Shown here piece by piece: positions 40,912 to 49,983 of a stretch of 64,000 nucleotides of DNA. Under the pieces are notes generated by a model, which was given only the letters and a program-made list of their open reading frames with translations, searched no databases and was not told the origin of the DNA. A program made the translations under genes and the position numbers. Source of the stretch: Verrucomicrobiota bacterium. Its GTDB lineage: Bacteria > Verrucomicrobiota > Verrucomicrobiia > Limisphaerales > J093. The stretch lies in the NCBI GenBank assembly GCA_016716505.1, contig JADJWF010000004.1, positions 310,001-374,000 on the forward strand, given 5' to 3'. Positions within the stretch are counted from its first letter, which is position 1; every line of letters begins with the position of its first letter.

Positions 40912-41853
40912 TTACTGTCGGAGCAGCGGCACGAGATTCCGTACGTTCACCTCGCCCGCCCGCCGCTGAATCTCGGGGACGTAGCGCGCATAGAGGGTCT
41001 GCGCTTGAGCATTGAGAGAACCGAAAAGCTGTCGCAGTTCCACCGCCGAAAGCCGGCGGCCGCCCGCGTAATACTGGCGGGCCGCGTGCCCGAGCGCATA
41101 GGTGGTGGCAAACGACATCAGCGAACTGGCCGTGTGCTTTCCGACGCTGCGCCCCACCCCGCCGAGCACCGTTCCGAGCAATCCGCCGAGCAGTTTGCGC
41201 GCATACCCCTCCACCACCTGGGAGGTCAGCCCCAGGCCAACCGTGGCGGCGAACTCCTTGATGTGACCGCGATCCAGTTCGAAGCCGTGCTGGCGGCCGA
41301 TGCGATAGACCATCTTCACCTGCAGCGGAATGATGGCCAGCGTCGCGAGGGAATCCGGCAGCAGTTCCAACGCGCCGTTCAGAATCGCGTAGTTCAGGAT
41401 CATCTGATCGGTGTCAGCGCCGCCAGCCACCGACGGCTGGCCCGGCATCAGTGCCAACGGCAACTCCCCGCCCGCCGCGGGCGCGGCGGCCAGTGCGTCG
41501 GCCTCGCGCGTCAGCGGGTCCGTGGCAGCGGGGTCGAGGCGAAGGGCAGCGCGCAGGTTGGCAAGAAACTGTTGCTCAGCCGCATTCTGCAGCCCGTCCG
41601 CGTTGCAAACGCAGACCGCCATCTCGTAGGCCAGTTGCCGAACCTCGGGCGATTCGAGGGCCGCAGCGACGTCGGCCAACGCCGGCCGCTGAACGAGCAC
41701 CTTGTGGTAGGCCGCCGCGGCGTTGAAATCGGGGGCGTTGAGGCCCTCGGCGATTCGACGAAGTTCCGCGCGTTCCAACTCGTCCTTCGCCCCGTCGGCA
41801 AAGGCGGCCATCAGGCACAGCGTGAAAACTGCTTCCCGCTCACGATCGTTCAT
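40912..41853 (-). CDS. TerB-like and DUF697-like domain protein
   Basis: A 313-residue protein from ATG 41853 (the frame extends to 42366 inside the next gene out of phase). The N-terminal ~115 residues are helical with EREAVFTLCLMAAFADGAKD and CNADGLQNAAEQQFLANLRA, matching the TerB/tellurite-type helical fold with its acidic DG motifs. The C-terminal half has LATLAIIPLQVKMVYRIGRQ, IKEFAATVGLGLTSQVVEGY and GRSVGKHTASSLMSFATTYA, the DUF697 (YcjF-like) hydrophobic helices that may sit at the membrane. Such fusions occur across proteobacteria and PVC genomes; function is unassigned, possibly envelope stress or vesicle-related. The DUF697 part is hydrophobic enough to embed. Confidence 0.8.
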   Translation of the reverse strand: MNDREREAVFTLCLMAAFADGAKDELERAELRRIAEGLNAPDFNAAAAYHKVLVQRPALADVAAALESPEVRQLAYEMAVCVCNADGLQNAAEQQFLANLRAALRLDPAATDPLTREADALAAAPAAGGELPLALMPGQPSVAGGADTDQMILNYAILNGALELLPDSLATLAIIPLQVKMVYRIGRQHGFELDRGHIKEFAATVGLGLTSQVVEGYARKLLGGLLGTVLGGVGRSVGKHTASSLMSFATTYALGHAARQYYAGGRRLSAVELRQLFGSLNAQAQTLYARYVPEIQRRAGEVNVRNLVPLLRQ

Positions 41854-41936
41854 GAGCGGACTGTGCCGCAGAATCGGCGACGCACAAGCCATGCGTTCAA
41901 GGCTGCGCGACGTCGAGATCCGTTGCCGCGCCCTTC

Positions 41937-43868
41937 TCAGCGATCCGCCGGCTTGGTGAGCGCGAAGGTGTCGAACAATCGGCCCTCGAGGTCGTAGGCC
42001 TTGAATTCGATGGTGCGGTCCTGGACTGCCGCGAAGCAGTAGTGGTGACCCCGCTGAACATGCACGGAGAACCACGCCCGCTGCGGCGCGGCCTGCTCGA
42101 GGCCACCGCCGCCGCCGCCGCTGATGAGGTAGCGCACGCCCCTGGCCTGGTTGATGGACATCTGGAGGATGGGCCAGGTGCGCTCGTAGCTGTGGATGTG
42201 GCCGGCGAAGACGATGTCCACGCCGAAGCGCTCGTACAGCGGCACGAGGCGGCGGACGTTGGAGTCGCCGTAAGTGAAGGGACGATCCGGCCGGCCCTTC
42301 CAGTGGTCGCCGTAGTCGTCCTCGTCCGAACTGAAACACGGATGGTGATGGGCCGCGAATTTCCACGTTGCGGTCGAGGCGGCCAGTTCGCGCTCCAGCC
42401 AGCGATATTGCTCGCTGCCCGGCCCGCAGTCCTTGTTCGAATCAATCATGAAGAACTGCGCGTTGCCGTAGGTGAAGGTGTAGTAGTACTCGGGCGCCGG
42501 CAGGCTGAAATAGTCGTAGTACCAATGGGAGTTCTTCTCGTGGTTGCCGATGACGGGAAACGTCGGCACGTACGCGAACAGCCGCGAACACGGCTCGAAA
42601 AGGTCGAACACCCACTGCTGCTTGGCGTGCCCGTCGTCCACCACGTCGCCCAGGTGCAGCGTGAAGTTCGGGCGCAGGGCAAAGATCCCTTCCGCGCAAC
42701 GGCGCGTGACCTGCGGATTACGCTGCGTGTCGCCGATGATCCCGAACGCCCAGGCGGCCTCCGGGCCCGGTGCGGTTTGGAACGAATACACCTCGCTCCG
42801 GGCGAGGTTCCCCTGCCCGTCCTCGCACTCGACCCGATAGAAATACCGGGTGAAGGGTTTGAGCCCCTCGAGCCGTACCTCGCTGATGGCCTTCGGCTCG
42901 GCCGTGGTGACGCGACCCTTGAGCGGCTGCAGTTCGCCATACTCGACGGTCATCCGCGACGGCGCGCTGGTTTCGCAGAGGATGCGCATGGAAGAAGGGG
43001 TTCCGAATTGCAGGTAGGGCTTCACGATGAACTGGAGTTCCTGATTCACCGGACTCCGCCAGGCCAGCAACTTTTCGTTCCTCCGGGCGACCTCGGCGAT
43101 CTCCTCCGCCGACATCACCCGCTCATAGACCTTGACCTCGTACAGGGCTCCGTTGAGCGGGTATAACTCGTTGTCGTCCGCGTAGGCGGCCACCGCATAG
43201 CGGCCGCGGGGCGGATAGAGCACATCGCCCGACTGGCCCGTCGCCTCCCCGTCCAGCTTCCCATCCACGTAGAGCCGCATGGTCTGACCATCGTAGGTCC
43301 CCACCACATAGTGCCAGCGACCCGGCTCGAGCGCCGTCGTGCCGTTGAGTCGCGTGAACTCGCCGTTCCCGTCGTCCGCCCCCACGGTGGACAACGTCAG
43401 CGAGAACGACCGGCGGTTGAACCCGAGCAGCCAGCCTTGCTCGTAGTCGCCGTTGTCCTGGAGAAAACCGATGATGCCACCGTCGGGATGGGTTTCGTTC
43501 ACCACCACCCAGGCCGCGATGGAGAAGTGACGTTTCGGCAACGCCGGTTCGGCGGTGGCCCGATCCGGCGCCGCCAGCAACCAGTCCGTGAAACCGTCGA
43601 ACACCAGCGCCTGTGCGGGTCCGAGGCTCGCCAACTTCGGCTCGCCCTGCACCTGAGCGGTGAGGCGATGGGTAAGGTCCTCCCAGCGGCCGTTTTCGAT
43701 CGGATGGCTTCCGGTGGCGAAGTGGAGCAGCAGGCCAGTCTCCACCTTGTCCGGGTGCGCATGGGCCTGGGAGGCAAGGAACAAGCACAGAACCAGCCCG
43801 GCGACGACGTCACAGCGGTTGAGAAGAGGGCGGGCCTTGCGCCCGGGCAAGTTTTCGAATTCAGTCAT
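41937..43868 (-). CDS. Secreted LamG domain and purple-acid-phosphatase-like metallophosphoesterase
   Basis: A 643-residue exported protein. A signal or anchor helix VVAGLVLCLFLASQAHAHP follows a polar start. Residues 40-265 form a LamG/concanavalin sugar-binding domain (HFSIAAWVVVNETHPDGGII, GRWHYVVGTYDGQTMRLYVD). A fibronectin-type III linker (RVTTAEPKAISEVRLEGLKP) leads to a calcineurin-like phosphoesterase with GIIGDTQRN, LHLGDVVDDGH, VIGNHEKNSH, HHHPCFSSD and FAGHIHSYERTWP, the five metal-binding blocks of purple acid phosphatases. It ends GGGGGGLEQAAPQR and a short domain. Likely hydrolyses phosphate esters outside the cell, targeted to glycan by LamG. Confidence 0.93.
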   Translation of the reverse strand: MTEFENLPGRKARPLLNRCDVVAGLVLCLFLASQAHAHPDKVETGLLLHFATGSHPIENGRWEDLTHRLTAQVQGEPKLASLGPAQALVFDGFTDWLLAAPDRATAEPALPKRHFSIAAWVVVNETHPDGGIIGFLQDNGDYEQGWLLGFNRRSFSLTLSTVGADDGNGEFTRLNGTTALEPGRWHYVVGTYDGQTMRLYVDGKLDGEATGQSGDVLYPPRGRYAVAAYADDNELYPLNGALYEVKVYERVMSAEEIAEVARRNEKLLAWRSPVNQELQFIVKPYLQFGTPSSMRILCETSAPSRMTVEYGELQPLKGRVTTAEPKAISEVRLEGLKPFTRYFYRVECEDGQGNLARSEVYSFQTAPGPEAAWAFGIIGDTQRNPQVTRRCAEGIFALRPNFTLHLGDVVDDGHAKQQWVFDLFEPCSRLFAYVPTFPVIGNHEKNSHWYYDYFSLPAPEYYYTFTYGNAQFFMIDSNKDCGPGSEQYRWLERELAASTATWKFAAHHHPCFSSDEDDYGDHWKGRPDRPFTYGDSNVRRLVPLYERFGVDIVFAGHIHSYERTWPILQMSINQARGVRYLISGGGGGGLEQAAPQRAWFSVHVQRGHHYCFAAVQDRTIEFKAYDLEGRLFDTFALTKPADR

Positions 43869-44096
43869 GGGAGACGAGAGTTCCGCGGTTCAGCCATTTC
43901 GAACGAGAGTTGGACTCACGGCACGCCGGGCCCGCCGGCGGCAGGCTTGCGCAGCCGGCGCCATTTCCGTCGTCCGAAACGCCGCCGAAAGTAGCGCAAG
44001 CTCGCCCGAACTCCACCGGGACCGGGTTAAGATCGTGTGACGCTCGCCCTGGATCTCTCGGCCGGAAGAAACGCCAACGTCAGCGATCCCTTGGGG

Positions 44097-44444
44097 TCAC
44101 TCGCGCGCCACAGACCGCACGTCCACCGGCACCAGCACCGTGTCCGCCTTGCCGGGCGGGAAGGTCCAGTTCGCGAGGACTGAGTCCACAATGCGCTGGT
44201 CGAGCGCCGCGTCGCCGGTGGATTGCCGGAGTTCTGCATACACCGGCTTGCCGTCCACGCCATAGGCGACGAGCACCATCACGGTTGCCGGGCGCTTGGG
44301 CTCCTTGGGAAGCTGGTTCACTTTTTTGCCAGCCGACTTTTCCAAGGTGGAAACCGGCGGAAGGTATTCCGGTTTCTTCCTGGCACACCCGGCGACGGCC
44401 AAGCCGGCCGCCAGGGCGAGCATCCCCATCCATCGGGAGTTCAT
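44097..44444 (-). CDS. Lipoprotein with TonB C-terminal-like domain
   Basis: A 115-residue protein with lipobox LAVAGC (Cys at residue 20), so lipid-anchored after cleavage. The C-terminal half shows VMVLVAYGVDGKPVYAELRQ, STGDAALDQRIVDSVLANWT and FPPGKADTVLVPVDV, resembling the TonB/TolA energy-transducer C-terminal fold in small stand-alone lipoproteins of PVC bacteria. It lacks the Pro-rich periplasmic linker and N-terminal membrane helix of a real TonB. Its role may be in signalling or binding an outer-membrane receptor. Leftward; the DUF1080 gene is 260 bases away and upstream in the same direction. Confidence 0.75.
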   Translation of the reverse strand: MNSRWMGMLALAAGLAVAGCARKKPEYLPPVSTLEKSAGKKVNQLPKEPKRPATVMVLVAYGVDGKPVYAELRQSTGDAALDQRIVDSVLANWTFPPGKADTVLVPVDVRSVARE

Positions 44445-44704
44445 GCAAAGGGGAATACACCTCCCTGAAGCCGAAAGCGACCGGAAACCGCGCTGGAAAG
44501 GGCGCGCTGGTCAATCCGGAGCAAGGCGTCGAGATGGAAGCAACCCTCGCTCCATGCGCGGTCCACGATCCACAGCCGCCGGCGATGGCAGCCCCTAGGT
44601 TCGCTGAAGCGCCTCCCGACGATGCGTGACGATCCGGCCGGAGGCTGCGGGCTTGGGGCCGTTTTATCGCCGGAGCATCGCCGCCTCCGGGCCTCCCATC
44701 CAGC

Positions 44705-45376
44705 TCACCACTCCTGGATCCGCAGGTTTCGCCAGCGCACCTCCAGCGGGTCGGTCCGATTTCCCACGCCGTGGACCTGCAGCGCGATGAATCCTTCCGG
44801 TGTCACGCCATCGTTCAGTTCGGCCGCCAGGACCCCGTTGAGCCAGGTCTTGATGGAGTCGCCACGGCACTCGATCCGGAAGTGGTTCCAGTCGTTCGGC
44901 TTGAAAGCCTTGCGGGCCGGCTCGTTCTCCTTCAAGTCCACCAGCCAGCCCCGACGACCTTCCTCGTAGATCCCGCCCGTCCACGCCCGCTCACTGGGGT
45001 CAATCTCAATCTGGTAGCCGTGGACGCGACCGGCGGGAATCCGGTATTCCTTGCCGCCGAGTTGATGGGTCCGCGGCGTGTCGAAACATTCGCTGCGAAT
45101 CTGAATGCCGGAGTTCAGGCCGGACATGGGCTTGAATTCGAGTTCGAGCACAAAGTCGCGGTACGAGCGGGTGGTGCAGAGGAACGAATTGGGCGTCCCC
45201 GGCACCGCGCGCCCCACGATCTGACCCTCTTCGACCCGATAGATGGCCTGGCCGCCCCGCTGGACCCAACCGTCGAGATTGTGGCCGTTGAAAAGCGGGC
45301 TCCAAGCCTCGCGGTCGCCGGCGAACACGGCAACGGCGGCCAGCCACACTGTGGGGATCCAACAAGACGCGCGCAT
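44705..45376 (-). CDS. Secreted DUF1080 (3-keto-disaccharide hydrolase-like) protein
   Basis: A 223-residue exported protein with signal peptide MRASCWIPTVWLAAVAVFAG.... Family blocks are SPLFNGHNLDGWVQRGGQAI, FLCTTRSYRDFVLELEFKPM, NSGIQIRSECF, GYQIEIDPSERAWTGGIYEE, NDWNHFRIECRGDSIKTWLN and GFIALQVHG. These define DUF1080, a concanavalin-like fold family related to 3-keto-glucoside hydrolases and very abundant in PVC genomes. It may cleave or bind sugar derivatives. Monocistronic by spacing; its length equals single-domain members. Confidence 0.93.
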   Translation of the reverse strand: MRASCWIPTVWLAAVAVFAGDREAWSPLFNGHNLDGWVQRGGQAIYRVEEGQIVGRAVPGTPNSFLCTTRSYRDFVLELEFKPMSGLNSGIQIRSECFDTPRTHQLGGKEYRIPAGRVHGYQIEIDPSERAWTGGIYEEGRRGWLVDLKENEPARKAFKPNDWNHFRIECRGDSIKTWLNGVLAAELNDGVTPEGFIALQVHGVGNRTDPLEVRWRNLRIQEW

Positions 45377-45567
45377 GGCGGTCTATAGTCCGGACCGCCG
45401 CGGAAGGGAATGGAAAACCGGCCGCTGTCCAGAGACCAAACGGGTGCGAGCCGAAGGTTGAGTTCCGGGGGACCGGGATTATTCTCCCTCCAAGTCAGCC
45501 CCGATCCGTTCGCCCGCCGTTGTTCGCAACGCGGAGGACTGGCTCGGAGCGTAACCGAGCGCGATCC

Positions 45568-46065
45568 ATGAACAACTCCTCAAGCAACAGCGCAACGACC
45601 GCCGAAACTCCGGCCGGGGCCGCCGTCAGTCCGCGCACGATTCTTGTGCCGGTGGATTTCTCAACCCCAGGGCGCGAGGCGCTCGCGTACGCGGTGGCCT
45701 TTGCGGCCCAGTTTCACGCGAAGTTGCTCGTGCTCCACGTCGTGGAAATCCCGTATGTGGGTTCGGGTCTCGGCGAGATCGAGTTGCCGCCGGTCGAGGC
45801 GGAGATCCGCGAGCCGGTGGCCGAAAACCTGGCCCGCCTGGTCGCCGAGGTGGTCGCCGGCCGGGTGCCGGCTGAAACGCTCACCCGCACCGGCCAGCCG
45901 TGGTTCGAGATCACCGAGGCCGCGCGAGAACTCAATGTGGACCTCGTGATCATCGGCACTCACGGCTACACGGGATTGAAGCATGTCCTCATGGGCAGCA
46001 CCGCCGAACGGGTCGTCCGCCACGCCCCTTGTCCGGTCTTGGTGGTGCGGAACCGGGCGAAATAA
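45568..46065 (+). CDS. Universal stress protein (UspA family)
   Basis: A 165-residue cytosolic protein from ATG 45568 (an upstream in-frame start at 45520 is less likely). The UspA fold is evident: RTILVPVDFSTPGREALAYA, AKLLVLHVVEIPYVGSGLGE and VDLVIIGTHGYTGLKHVLMG with STAERVVRHAPCPVLVVR. The GxHGxxG-9x-G(S/T) ATP-binding motif is intact, so it is probably an ATP-binding Usp. A Ser/Thr/Ala-rich 20-residue N-terminus precedes the domain. The only rightward gene in a leftward block, presumably with its own stress-responsive promoter, which I could not pick out. Confidence 0.95.
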   Translation: MNNSSSNSATTAETPAGAAVSPRTILVPVDFSTPGREALAYAVAFAAQFHAKLLVLHVVEIPYVGSGLGEIELPPVEAEIREPVAENLARLVAEVVAGRVPAETLTRTGQPWFEITEAARELNVDLVIIGTHGYTGLKHVLMGSTAERVVRHAPCPVLVVRNRAK

Positions 46066-46094
46066 GCGGCCACCCGGCGACCAAGGCGCCCGTC

Positions 46095-46739
46095 CTACAG
46101 CCGCCGCGGTTCTTCGCCGGTGATTTCCGCCCAAGCGCTTTCCATCGTCCCCAGCGCCTCCGGGCTGAAGCTGACGAGGAGGATCCGCTCAAAGTCGGCG
46201 TTCGCCTCCAAAAACGCCAGACACTCCCGGACGGCAATGCGGGCGGCGCGATCCGGGGGAAAGCGGTAGGCCCCGGTGCTGATGGCCGGGAACGCGATCG
46301 TCTTCAGGCCGTGTTGCCGCGCCAACGCCAGACTCCGGCGATAGCAACGGGCCAGCAGCTCCTCCTCGCGCTTTGATCCGTCAAACCACACGGGGCCCAC
46401 CGTGTGGATCACGTGCCGCGCCGGGAGCCGGTAGCCGCGGGTAATGCGCGCGTCGCCCGTCTGGCAGCCGCCCAGCGTTTCGCACTCGGCCCGCAATGCC
46501 GGCCCGGCTGCGCGGTGAATGGCGCCGTCCACACCGCCGCCGCCAAGGAGCGACGGATTTGCGGCGTTCACGATGGCGTCCACCCCCAGCGTGGTGATGT
46601 CCGCTCGGATGAGTTCCAGACGTCGGGCAGCGGACGAAGCGGCGTTCAATGGCCGGCTGGTATTCGTCCGTCCACGGGCTTCAACGAAGGTCTCAGGTTT
46701 CGCCGGGGCCGGGGCGGCTGAGTCAGATGGGGCAGTCAT
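46095..46739 (-). CDS. Macro domain-containing protein (ADP-ribose deacetylase-like)
   Basis: A 214-residue protein. The Ala-rich N-terminal ~40 residues (SAAPAPAKPETFVEARGRTN) are probably disordered. The macro domain follows, with LELIRADITTLGVDAIVNAA, NPSLLGGGGVDGAIHRAAGP, GDARITRGYRLPARHVIHTV and FPAISTGAYRFPPDRAARIA, the ADP-ribose-binding blocks of the YmdB/MacroD type. Such proteins hydrolyse O-acetyl-ADP-ribose or remove ADP-ribose from targets. The NAANPSLLGGGG form predicts catalytic competence. Leftward and convergent with the Usp gene, with a 29-base gap. Confidence 0.93.
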   Translation of the reverse strand: MTAPSDSAAPAPAKPETFVEARGRTNTSRPLNAASSAARRLELIRADITTLGVDAIVNAANPSLLGGGGVDGAIHRAAGPALRAECETLGGCQTGDARITRGYRLPARHVIHTVGPVWFDGSKREEELLARCYRRSLALARQHGLKTIAFPAISTGAYRFPPDRAARIAVRECLAFLEANADFERILLVSFSPEALGTMESAWAEITGEEPRRL

Positions 46740-46860
46740 GGTGGTGGGCGCAGCATGGGCCGCAGCTCCCTTGAATCAAGGCAAAGCGCGGTGCCCGGTC
46801 GCCAGCGGCCCAACCCTGCGAATGCGCCGCGCCATTCCACGCGTCGCCGCCGGCCCCCCC

Positions 46861-46892
46861 AAAAAAAAGAGACCGGGCCGAAGCCCGGTCTC
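46861..46892 (-). terminator. Perfect UUCG-loop terminator of the large Ig-like protein gene
   Basis: On the minus strand a perfect 10-bp stem (GAGACCGGGC with GCCCGGTCTC) closes a TTCG tetraloop, followed by eight T (46861-46868). It lies 32 bases after the stop at 46924 and is a textbook intrinsic terminator, isolating this transcript from the macro-domain gene. Confidence 0.95.
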
Positions 46893-46923
46893 GTGAGTTG
46901 TCGTAAGAGAGGCTCGCTGCTGC

Positions 46924-49900
46924 TTACCTCTTCAGGCGGTAGAACTTCGCGCCCGAACCGATGGCCTCGGTCACCGGTGCGGGACCCACGTCGGTCCACG
47001 GACCCGTCACCGAAGTGGCCGACTGGACGGTCGAGCCGCCCGCCGGATCCTCGGAGATGGTCACGTTGTTGCCGCTGACGCTGATCTTGACGGTGCCCAC
47101 CGTGCCACCGCCCTGATCCACCGGGACGAAGAGCAGCACTTCCGCGTCACCGCTGTTGTACTGCCAGCGGATGGTGTTCTTGCCGCCGATTTCGACCTCG
47201 GCCAGTTTGCCGGAGCCATCCTTGAGACCGACCAGGTTGTTACGGCTCCAGTCCCCGGAGCCTTGCGCGGTATAGCTCGCCAGCGGCTGAACGGTCTGCG
47301 TGGCCGTGCCGACACCCGCCGTCACCAAGCCGACGCTGCCGTTGATCTGGCCATCGCTGACGCCGTCGTAAGATCCCGAGGCGAAGATGTAGTACTTCTT
47401 CGCCGGAGTCGGGAACGTACGAGTGTAGTTGCCCCAGTTGCCGTTACCCACCCAGCCGATCTTGTAGTTGGCCGTCATGGTCCATTCGCCCAAGCGATTG
47501 CTCGCGAACAGGCCACCTGGCGTTTCGTTACCCATGCTGACGCTCGTGTTGGGATCGTCGGCGTTGCTGCCCAGGTCGCCGCCCCAGCGGTAGATCGGAT
47601 GGCCGTCCACCATGTTGTTGCCGGGGTCGTCGTCGTTGTTGTAGTCCACGCCGAGCACGGCGCTGAGGCCTTCATACGCGCCGCCCAGGTAGGGCATCAC
47701 GCTCGCTTCCGGCTTCGTCTGGCCGCCGTCATAGTCGAAGTCTTCCGCTTCGATCGCGAAGACGCCCTTGGCGGTCACCATGACCACGGTGGGATTCGGA
47801 CTGCCGCCACCGCTGGTCACCGTGCCGTTCTTGTTGCTGACGCGGACGCGGTACTGGCCCATGTCTTTCACGCTCGCGCTGGCGATCGTGTAGGTGGCGC
47901 TGGTCGCGCCGGGGATGTCCACGCCGTTATGGGTCCACTGATAGATCAGCTCGCCCGGGGCGGGGTTATTGGCCACCACCGTGAGCGTCGCGGTGTCGCC
48001 CGGATTGAGCACCAAGTTATCCACCGGATGCGTGACAATCACCGGCGGGAGTTTCGAGGTGTCCGCGTAGGTGCCGACCAGGTTGCCCGTGATGCGGCTG
48101 GCCGTGCCGTCCGCCACCACGGACTCGTCTTCGGTCTCGAGTCGGTAGGTCACGCCCAAACCGTCGCCACCACCCCCTTCGATCCAGATGCCCTCGAGGT
48201 AGTACCGTCGGCCGGCAGTGAGGCGGATGGTCCATTCGCCCGATCCGGGCACACCCACCGTGCCGTTCCACTCCGTATCTGACCATTGGTCGGAACGGTT
48301 GGAATAGTATCCCTCCGAGCCGCGGCCGTTGCCGGAACCGTCGTTGCGGATGTCGCCGTTCCAGTCCCGCCGGTTTTCCCACTGCGGGTCGTGGGCGATC
48401 ACGCGCTTGTTGGCAGGCGATTCGTCGGAACTCAGGTACACGTAGCTCGGGTCATCCGAGCAGCAGTAGAAGACGTAGTTGCCAGTTGTGGGCGGGATGA
48501 ACCACCCGTACAGGCGGCCACCGTAATTACTGCCGTTTTCCCAACTCGGCGTTTCAAACGCCGGCTGGATGCTTGAGCTCGTCGGCAGGGTCGGGTCCGT
48601 GGGCGGCTCAGCATAGCCGATGGTCCGGTCACGGAAACCGTTAATGCCACCATTGTTGCCGCCATCCCACTGCTCCATCATGACGCTGCCGAGCAGGAAG
48701 CTGAAGCTCTTGAAGGCGATGGTCGAGTTGGCCGCGATCGTGTTGCCGGCCGTGTCGCGGACGCCGTTCACCGTGATGGTGTATTCGGTTCCTTCCGCCT
48801 GCCGTGCCGTGGTCAGGATGACCCGGAAGCCGTCCGCGGAAACCGTGGATCCGGTCACCGCCAAGCTGGGCGTGATGGTGAACGTGCCACCCGGCACCAC
48901 CGGTTCGGAGAAGGTGATGAACGCGTTGACAAAGTTCGCGGAACCCACCGCTTCCACCATCGTCGGAGGCGTGGTGTCCGTGGTAACCGTGACCACGCAA
49001 GGCGCGCTGGTCACCGTGGTCTGCTTCGCGCCGAAGCAACGGACGGTGTAGGTGCCGGAGTCACTGGTTTGCACCAACGGCTTGGTGTAGGTGGCCGAGG
49101 TGGCCCCCGGAATCGGGTCTGCACCCTTGTACCATTGATAATGCACCGGATCGCCGGTCGCCGCCGCCGTGATGGTCAGCGTGCTGTTCGCCGCCGTCTC
49201 GATGGTGGCCGGCGGTTGCGTGGTGATATTGATCGGCACCGGCGTCCACGCGCGGAAGCCGCTGAAAATGGCGGTTGCGCCGTTGGGATCGCCGTCGTTG
49301 TGCGCTGTTACCGCCATGCCGATCGCGAGGGTGTTGGCCATGTTGCCGTCGGCACGGGGGTCGGTCTCGGTGCCGTTCAGGCCCTCGAAATCATACCCGC
49401 TGCCCCGCAATTCAGTCCAATTCACTCCGTCTTGGCTGGCGTAGCCCCAGAACCGGGAGCCGACGCGCTCGAGACGCAGCCACGTATTCGGATACGTGGG
49501 CCGATAGAGCGGTGCGGTGATGCCGATGTCGTTGGGCCAAGCGGAACCGCTGCCGCGGGCGTTGCTGCGCCACTGGAGCGCCACTTCGTTTTGACCGCCC
49601 GCCCGGGTCGTCATCGTGCTGATGTGGCGGTCGTCGCCCATCGGACCACCGTAGGTGGCCTCGTCAATCTCGCGGGCCATGAGTTCGGCCTTGGACCAGT
49701 TGTCCGGGCCTTGGAGGTCCTCGCACTTGACGATGTAGTCGAAATCACCGGTCACGGTGATGTACGCGTAGTGGAAGTTGTCGGAGGCGTTCCAGATGTC
49801 GTTGCCGCCGCCAACAATCGTGTATTTGCCAGTTGCGGCCGAATAGGTCGTAGAGCCCGCCAAAGTTGGCGCGCCTACGTCCTGATTCCTCAGACCGGGC

Positions 49901-49983
49901 ACCTGTTGCGCCAAAGCCGCGCACGTGGCCACACCGGCCAAAGTGGCGACCAGGCAACTGGTCCGGAAGGGTTTGTATCGCAT
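46924..49983 (-). CDS. Large secreted Ig-like/CBM multidomain protein
   Basis: A 1019-residue extracellular protein with signal peptide MRYKPFRTSCLVATLAGVAT..., cleaved near AALAQQ. Residues 30-245 are a concanavalin-like or CBM66-type module (YITVTGDFDYIVKCEDLQGP, SRFWGYASQDGVNWTEL). An Ig-like domain (TATGDPVHYQWYKGADPIPG) and a CohE/SbsA-type Ig-like domain (AFITFSEPVVPGGTFTITPS) follow. A PA14-like sugar-binding stretch (GRLYGWFIPPTTGNYVFYCC...RYYLEGIWIEGGGGDG) comes next, then another Ig (IYQWTHNGVDIPGATSATYT) and a CBM6-like C-terminal region (FAIEAEDFDYDGG). It ends with a short VTGPWTDVG tail common in PVC proteins. Probably an adhesive or glycan-binding protein; no catalytic motif is seen. 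Terminator at 46861-46892. Confidence 0.88.
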   Translation of the reverse strand: MRYKPFRTSCLVATLAGVATCAALAQQVPGLRNQDVGAPTLAGSTTYSAATGKYTIVGGGNDIWNASDNFHYAYITVTGDFDYIVKCEDLQGPDNWSKAELMAREIDEATYGGPMGDDRHISTMTTRAGGQNEVALQWRSNARGSGSAWPNDIGITAPLYRPTYPNTWLRLERVGSRFWGYASQDGVNWTELRGSGYDFEGLNGTETDPRADGNMANTLAIGMAVTAHNDGDPNGATAIFSGFRAWTPVPINITTQPPATIETAANSTLTITAAATGDPVHYQWYKGADPIPGATSATYTKPLVQTSDSGTYTVRCFGAKQTTVTSAPCVVTVTTDTTPPTMVEAVGSANFVNAFITFSEPVVPGGTFTITPSLAVTGSTVSADGFRVILTTARQAEGTEYTITVNGVRDTAGNTIAANSTIAFKSFSFLLGSVMMEQWDGGNNGGINGFRDRTIGYAEPPTDPTLPTSSSIQPAFETPSWENGSNYGGRLYGWFIPPTTGNYVFYCCSDDPSYVYLSSDESPANKRVIAHDPQWENRRDWNGDIRNDGSGNGRGSEGYYSNRSDQWSDTEWNGTVGVPGSGEWTIRLTAGRRYYLEGIWIEGGGGDGLGVTYRLETEDESVVADGTASRITGNLVGTYADTSKLPPVIVTHPVDNLVLNPGDTATLTVVANNPAPGELIYQWTHNGVDIPGATSATYTIASASVKDMGQYRVRVSNKNGTVTSGGGSPNPTVVMVTAKGVFAIEAEDFDYDGGQTKPEASVMPYLGGAYEGLSAVLGVDYNNDDDPGNNMVDGHPIYRWGGDLGSNADDPNTSVSMGNETPGGLFASNRLGEWTMTANYKIGWVGNGNWGNYTRTFPTPAKKYYIFASGSYDGVSDGQINGSVGLVTAGVGTATQTVQPLASYTAQGSGDWSRNNLVGLKDGSGKLAEVEIGGKNTIRWQYNSGDAEVLLFVPVDQGGGTVGTVKISVSGNNVTISEDPAGGSTVQSATSVTGPWTDVGPAPVTEAIGSGAKFYRLKR

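Noticed and set aside
41937..42366. N-terminal extension of the TerB/DUF697 protein into the phosphatase gene
   Set aside because: The residues are out-of-phase reading of the phosphatase gene; MNDREREAVF at 41853 is the family-like start.
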